From Candidatus Nitrosopelagicus sp. (lineage in GTDB: Archaea > Thermoproteota > Nitrososphaeria > Nitrososphaerales > Nitrosopumilaceae), in NCBI GenBank assembly GCA_028344575.1, contig JAOMBO010000007.1, positions 1-48,464 of the forward strand: 48,464 nt of DNA, in the 5' to 3' direction. Below are positions 46,101 to 48,464 of this stretch, one piece after another. Position numbers and translations under genes: made by a program. The first letter of the stretch is position 1. Each line of letters starts with the position of its first letter. The notes beneath the pieces were generated by a model. It had not been told where the DNA came from. It worked only from the letters and a program-made list of their open reading frames with translations, and searched no databases.

Positions 46101-47425
46101 ATATCATATTCAGTAACACCTTTTGAAATTATTGTACCTGCACTTCCAGTTCCATGACCTGAAACATCAGTCATTACACCAAAAAATTCACCGTTTCGAT
46201 TTATTGGTGGAAGCAATGTTCCATTTATTGCACCAAAAGTTTCATCAATATTGGATTTATTTTCAATTACACCATAGATATCTAAAACTTGAGCACCAAG
46301 TGTACCTACACTATAATCAAATTCACCATCATTATCATAATCATAAATTAGAAATTCATTTCCATCACCAATTACATGATGAACATCATCAGTAAAATCA
46401 AAATCAAATTCTATTTTTTTATCGGTAGAATTTTTTGTAAAGTCTTGCCACGATGTAGACATATCCGGAATAATAGTATCATAATATCCAGATTTTTTTG
46501 AATCAACAACCAAAACAGGTACAACTTGCGGTTGACTTGGAGAACCCTGATACATTACACCTAAATGGTAAATACCGCTTTTTGATTCGATATAATCATG
46601 TTTATCTTTTCCAATTTTCATATCATCAGTTAATGTTCCATTTAGAATTGGAGAAGAACCAAACATAGGAAACATGGAATTATACACTAACAAACTAGTT
46701 CCATCACCATTTTGTTCAACATTCAAGAATACACCACCATTTCTAGATTTTACATAGATATCAGAAGTAGTATTGTATGAAGAAGATTTTGTAAAGTTTT
46801 TGATTGTTCCATACTGATCAATGTTTGCTGCAAAAGTAGCATTAGTTAATATCAAACCTTGTCCATCAGGATCCAACATTATAGGAAAATTTTCATTATC
46901 ACGTGCTAGTGCATGTTGCATGTCCGGATTTGAAAAATCAACACCAGTATCAATTATAGCAATTGTAACATCATTTCCTGTAACATTGTAAAGTTCATGT
47001 ACACGTTCAGAATTTGCAATGTTTCCAATTGTGGATAGTTGATTTATATTATTTTTTGAGATATATTTTGAATGGAAATCTAACTGGAAATCTTCAATTA
47101 TATGAAATCCTTTTGATTGAAAAATAGACAAAGTACTTTCAGGAATTGTTACTATTGAAAAAAATCCATTTGATGTTGATATGGAATATGGTGTTTTTAC
47201 AAAAGTGCCAATTTCAGATATAGAACCCTTTCCAAATATCAAATAACGTTTTACTTGTTGTTCATTTGAAAATTCGTTAAATTGTATTATTTTTGATTCC
47301 TTAAAATTATAATTTTTATTTTCTAGATTATGATTAATCATATCCCCATCAAGATAAGAAAATGATTCAGAGATTAATGGAGGTATCAGAACTAAAAGAA
47401 CTAGTCCAAGTACCAATTTCATCAT
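43190..47425 (-). CDS. Giant secreted subtilase with C-terminal membrane anchor
   Basis: Subtilisin-family (S8) serine protease of about 1,411 residues. A signal peptide spans about 1-20. Catalytic residues are D159 (IIDTGVD), H424 (SGHGTGS) and S648 (GGTSMSAP), with the oxyanion Asn at about 548 (SAGNSG). About 260 residues separate Asp and His, far more than the usual few dozen. They form an inserted beta-rich domain. Residues about 700-1340 are beta-sandwich repeats with many N-x-S/T sites. A single membrane helix at about 1380-1400 ends in a short basic tail. It is likely displayed at the cell surface. ATG at 47425 or 47422 is preferred to a TTG at 47431. Confidence 0.93.
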   Translation of the reverse strand: MMKLVLGLVLLVLIPPLISESFSYLDGDMINHNLENKNYNFKESKIIQFNEFSNEQQVKRYLIFGKGSISEIGTFVKTPYSISTSNGFFSIVTIPESTLSIFQSKGFHIIEDFQLDFHSKYISKNNINQLSTIGNIANSERVHELYNVTGNDVTIAIIDTGVDFSNPDMQHALARDNENFPIMLDPDGQGLILTNATFAANIDQYGTIKNFTKSSSYNTTSDIYVKSRNGGVFLNVEQNGDGTSLLVYNSMFPMFGSSPILNGTLTDDMKIGKDKHDYIESKSGIYHLGVMYQGSPSQPQVVPVLVVDSKKSGYYDTIIPDMSTSWQDFTKNSTDKKIEFDFDFTDDVHHVIGDGNEFLIYDYDNDGEFDYSVGTLGAQVLDIYGVIENKSNIDETFGAINGTLLPPINRNGEFFGVMTDVSGHGTGSAGTIISKGVTEYDIYNDTKKFNIRGIAPDAKIIPVKALWFGDILYAWLWSAGFDNHDVEWKFSGDTRADIISNSWGVSTFPNFEYAPGFDLLSLVMTTLSLPDSFSEDYPGVLMVSSAGNSGHGYGTIGLPNASPTGISVGATTNNIFVGYGPFKDEPRFGNSTKHSDHVVDFSSRGPTLIGDPKPDLMSIGAYSFTPASVTKPSQDYDQDPFGMFGGTSMSAPIVSGTAALVMQGLNDNSILFSPFDVKNILMSTANDMHNDVFTQGTGMVNSLDAIRLVNGEGGVFKVYNTESSKNLNQILELPLRNLNYTAIGMSSPNVSLENIPQTSWFGGRLSPGDSTSASFKIENPTNSTLTVNVVPENLKLIEKFVYDGTTEPHLQDSYHNKSKTYRPNYIPLSNLTTEIIQTNSSMIVPDDSSLLVLNANFSFDHFMNQTNPIYADDLKISSLYLYDWKDKDDNSEISSNELSLVNRGGSWGTVQELRVSQPTEHFENQPVIGVYPVPERYSFWGGSIRENSTAFDYTLSASYFKKDIWTDVKLDKEIISIPPNQTIDVNVNIQTQEDQKTGIYDGFIKFEGEHHIVNVPVSYVIVEKIKKDIPFTFIGKNNDVNFSNEYVKGAFDMTNRYMAGDWRQYYLDVQDSTINNASIELSWKNENTNFSAFVLDPQGKIISTNVPTGVFGHFMNWASLDWLGSSPFSQGGGFFPVKNKDDTSTLIFAPINQTGIHSLLIHSTLFDGKNITEPVTLVAKFSTLTSDNIPPEIILTLDNFLKSDYVILPEIIEDNLSSITYTLDETLIQLNTTGLDISNLDDGKHSLTINAVDKFGLTNSETFDFIIDSKYPTLELQSKNNTIVSTYLDIQVSVSDQNLPTSDYLSFLLPNGERIVDQKSYSFDVSDLEEGKYSIEISTQDMAKNNLLSKIMFEIDHSVIDPPKSSISTVSPQITENDQDYLLIIIISVIAIAIVSVFVILKQKSKTPQKN

Positions 47426-47458
47426 GATCAAAAAAGATGTTTAATGAATAATTATAGC

Positions 47459-48454
47459 TTATCTTCTTCTAGCGATGATTACAATTTGTAATGCCAAAAT
47501 TATTGCTATTGATGCAACTACAGGGAAAAGTAATGCATTAAGCTGAGATGAACCTTCTTCAATATTTCCAACAGAATTAGAAATTAGTACAACGCTTTCA
47601 TCCAAATTTGAACTTGCATCAGATAATGATGAACCAAAAGTAGAAGTTTCTTGCTTTAGATTTGCTAATTCAGTTTTTGTTTCATCTAAAATTTGATTTA
47701 ATTCTAAAATTTGTGCAGAGATTCCACTAATATCTTGAGCCATAACATTAGTTGCGCCAGAACCATGAGAAATATTTCCTTCATCAAAAGTTACCATATG
47801 AAAAACGTATATCCCTTCTAATGCAGGAAGATAATCTACATAGTACAATCCCTGATGTAATGTTTTAAGATCATCTTCTAAATTTTCAACTTGACCATTT
47901 GGCAAATGTACATGTGATGTACCAAGTATTTGATTTGGATCATCGCCAATTAAAAGGCCATCACTTGATGTTTGAACAAATACACGAAAATCTCTACTGA
48001 CAGCAGCGGTTTCAGGAGTAAAAACTATTGTACTTACATTTCTTTCAATTGGAATCTGAACAAACTCAGATGTGTTTGAGAATTTTACTTCAATTCTCTT
48101 TGATATTCCTCCTTGCTGATTAGAAATAACCTCTAGAATGTATGTTCCATATGGAAGATTTGTTGTTGGTTCATCCCATTCCATCAAAAAATGATGAAAG
48201 GATCCATCGTCACTTGTCATCAATTGTTCAAATTCTGCAATTGTATCATCGGGAGTAAATAATCTGATAATAATAGGTTCTTTTGGCATACCCTGACCAT
48301 GTACAAATATTGGTTCACCTGGCGCAAATACAAGTTGATTAGTATAAACATCCAAAGTACCTTCTAATCGTTCCTGGAAAACTTCAGCATTTACAAAGGT
48401 TAGAGGGGTAAATGATAGCAATAGTATTGCGAATAGAATTGTCGTGTATTTCAA
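47459..48454 (-). CDS. Surface-exposed protein with signal peptide and C-terminal membrane helix
   Basis: A 331-residue protein. A signal peptide ends at about residue 23 (FVNA before EVFQ). Two beta-sandwich-like domains follow (about 30-130 and 130-235), the first with the phrase FAPGEPIFVHGQG typical of Ig-like carbohydrate or adhesion modules. A coiled coil runs from about 240 to 300 (ISAQILELNQILDETKTELANL), then a membrane helix at about 306-327 and a final RRR. The start is TTG, 10 bases from the window edge, so its promoter is outside. It precedes the subtilase by 33 bp and may be its partner or substrate. Confidence 0.82.
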   Translation of the reverse strand: MKYTTILFAILLLSFTPLTFVNAEVFQERLEGTLDVYTNQLVFAPGEPIFVHGQGMPKEPIIIRLFTPDDTIAEFEQLMTSDDGSFHHFLMEWDEPTTNLPYGTYILEVISNQQGGISKRIEVKFSNTSEFVQIPIERNVSTIVFTPETAAVSRDFRVFVQTSSDGLLIGDDPNQILGTSHVHLPNGQVENLEDDLKTLHQGLYYVDYLPALEGIYVFHMVTFDEGNISHGSGATNVMAQDISGISAQILELNQILDETKTELANLKQETSTFGSSLSDASSNLDESVVLISNSVGNIEEGSSQLNALLFPVVASIAIILALQIVIIARRR

Positions 48455-48464
48455 TAATTAATTG

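Overview
The window reads as a stretch of an ammonia-oxidising archaeon of the Nitrosopumilus type (Nitrososphaerota/Thaumarchaeota). The DNA is AT-rich. The information-processing genes are archaeal: MCM, GINS, Hel308, clamp loader, aIF6, aIF5B, Kae1, L7Ae, S28e, L24e, L37e, Lsm and archease. The metabolic markers fit this group: 4-hydroxybutyryl-CoA dehydratase next to an ADP-forming acyl-CoA synthetase (the oxygen-tolerant 3-hydroxypropionate/4-hydroxybutyrate cycle), and a Rieske/cytochrome b/blue-copper cluster. I see no mobile element, phage region or CRISPR array. The window looks like compact chromosomal backbone.

Layout. 0-2 kb: a DCC-type (DUF393) thiol protein and an M17 aminopeptidase. 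2-8 kb, minus strand: a chained operon Gins23-MCM-Hel308-GT4 transferase-small membrane protein, divergent from the clamp-loader small subunit. 9-13 kb: a small unknown gene, tRNA-Ser(UGA), a Sulfolobus-type ferredoxin, aIF6, HisRS, archease and a thioredoxin. 13-17.4 kb, minus strand: L7Ae-S28e-L24e-NDK-aIF5B, preceded by a phosphohexomutase. 17.5-21.2 kb, plus strand: tRNA-Leu(UAG), PurU-like protein, creatininase-family amidohydrolase, Lsm, L37e (58 aa), a coiled-coil protein and RpiA. 21.2-25.7 kb: a cyclic amidohydrolase, tRNA-Ala(CGC), three proteins ending in the same kind of C-terminal zinc ribbon, a thioredoxin, and signal peptidase with an internal 66-bp tandem duplication. 25.7-29.4 kb: the carbon-fixation pair. 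29.4-37.7 kb: RNase HI-like protein, small membrane and PH-like proteins, Kae1, an Obg/YchF-type GTPase, an AK6-like kinase, a TgtA homologue, a TPR protein, a polytopic membrane protein, a second ferredoxin and a small unknown protein. 37.8-40.4 kb: a beta-CASP nuclease, an OGG-type glycosylase, tRNA-Arg(UCU) and a beta-rich unknown. 40.4-48.5 kb, minus strand: blue-copper protein, cytochrome b, Rieske protein, a very large secreted subtilase and a membrane-anchored surface protein.

Gene packing is extreme. No gene-free stretch reaches 300 bases, and all ten convergent gene pairs end between 11 bp overlapped and 3 bp apart. Many first genes of transcription units have an A/T-rich TATA-like element centred about 25-30 bp before the start codon, which points to leaderless transcripts and supports several TTG or GTG starts.

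The observations most worth a second look are: a TgtA homologue that keeps its two catalytic aspartates but has lost three of four zinc ligands and the PUA domain; the zinc-ribbon/thioredoxin cluster at 22.7-24.9 kb; the RNase HI homologue lacking the last catalytic aspartate; and the uniform abutting of convergent genes.
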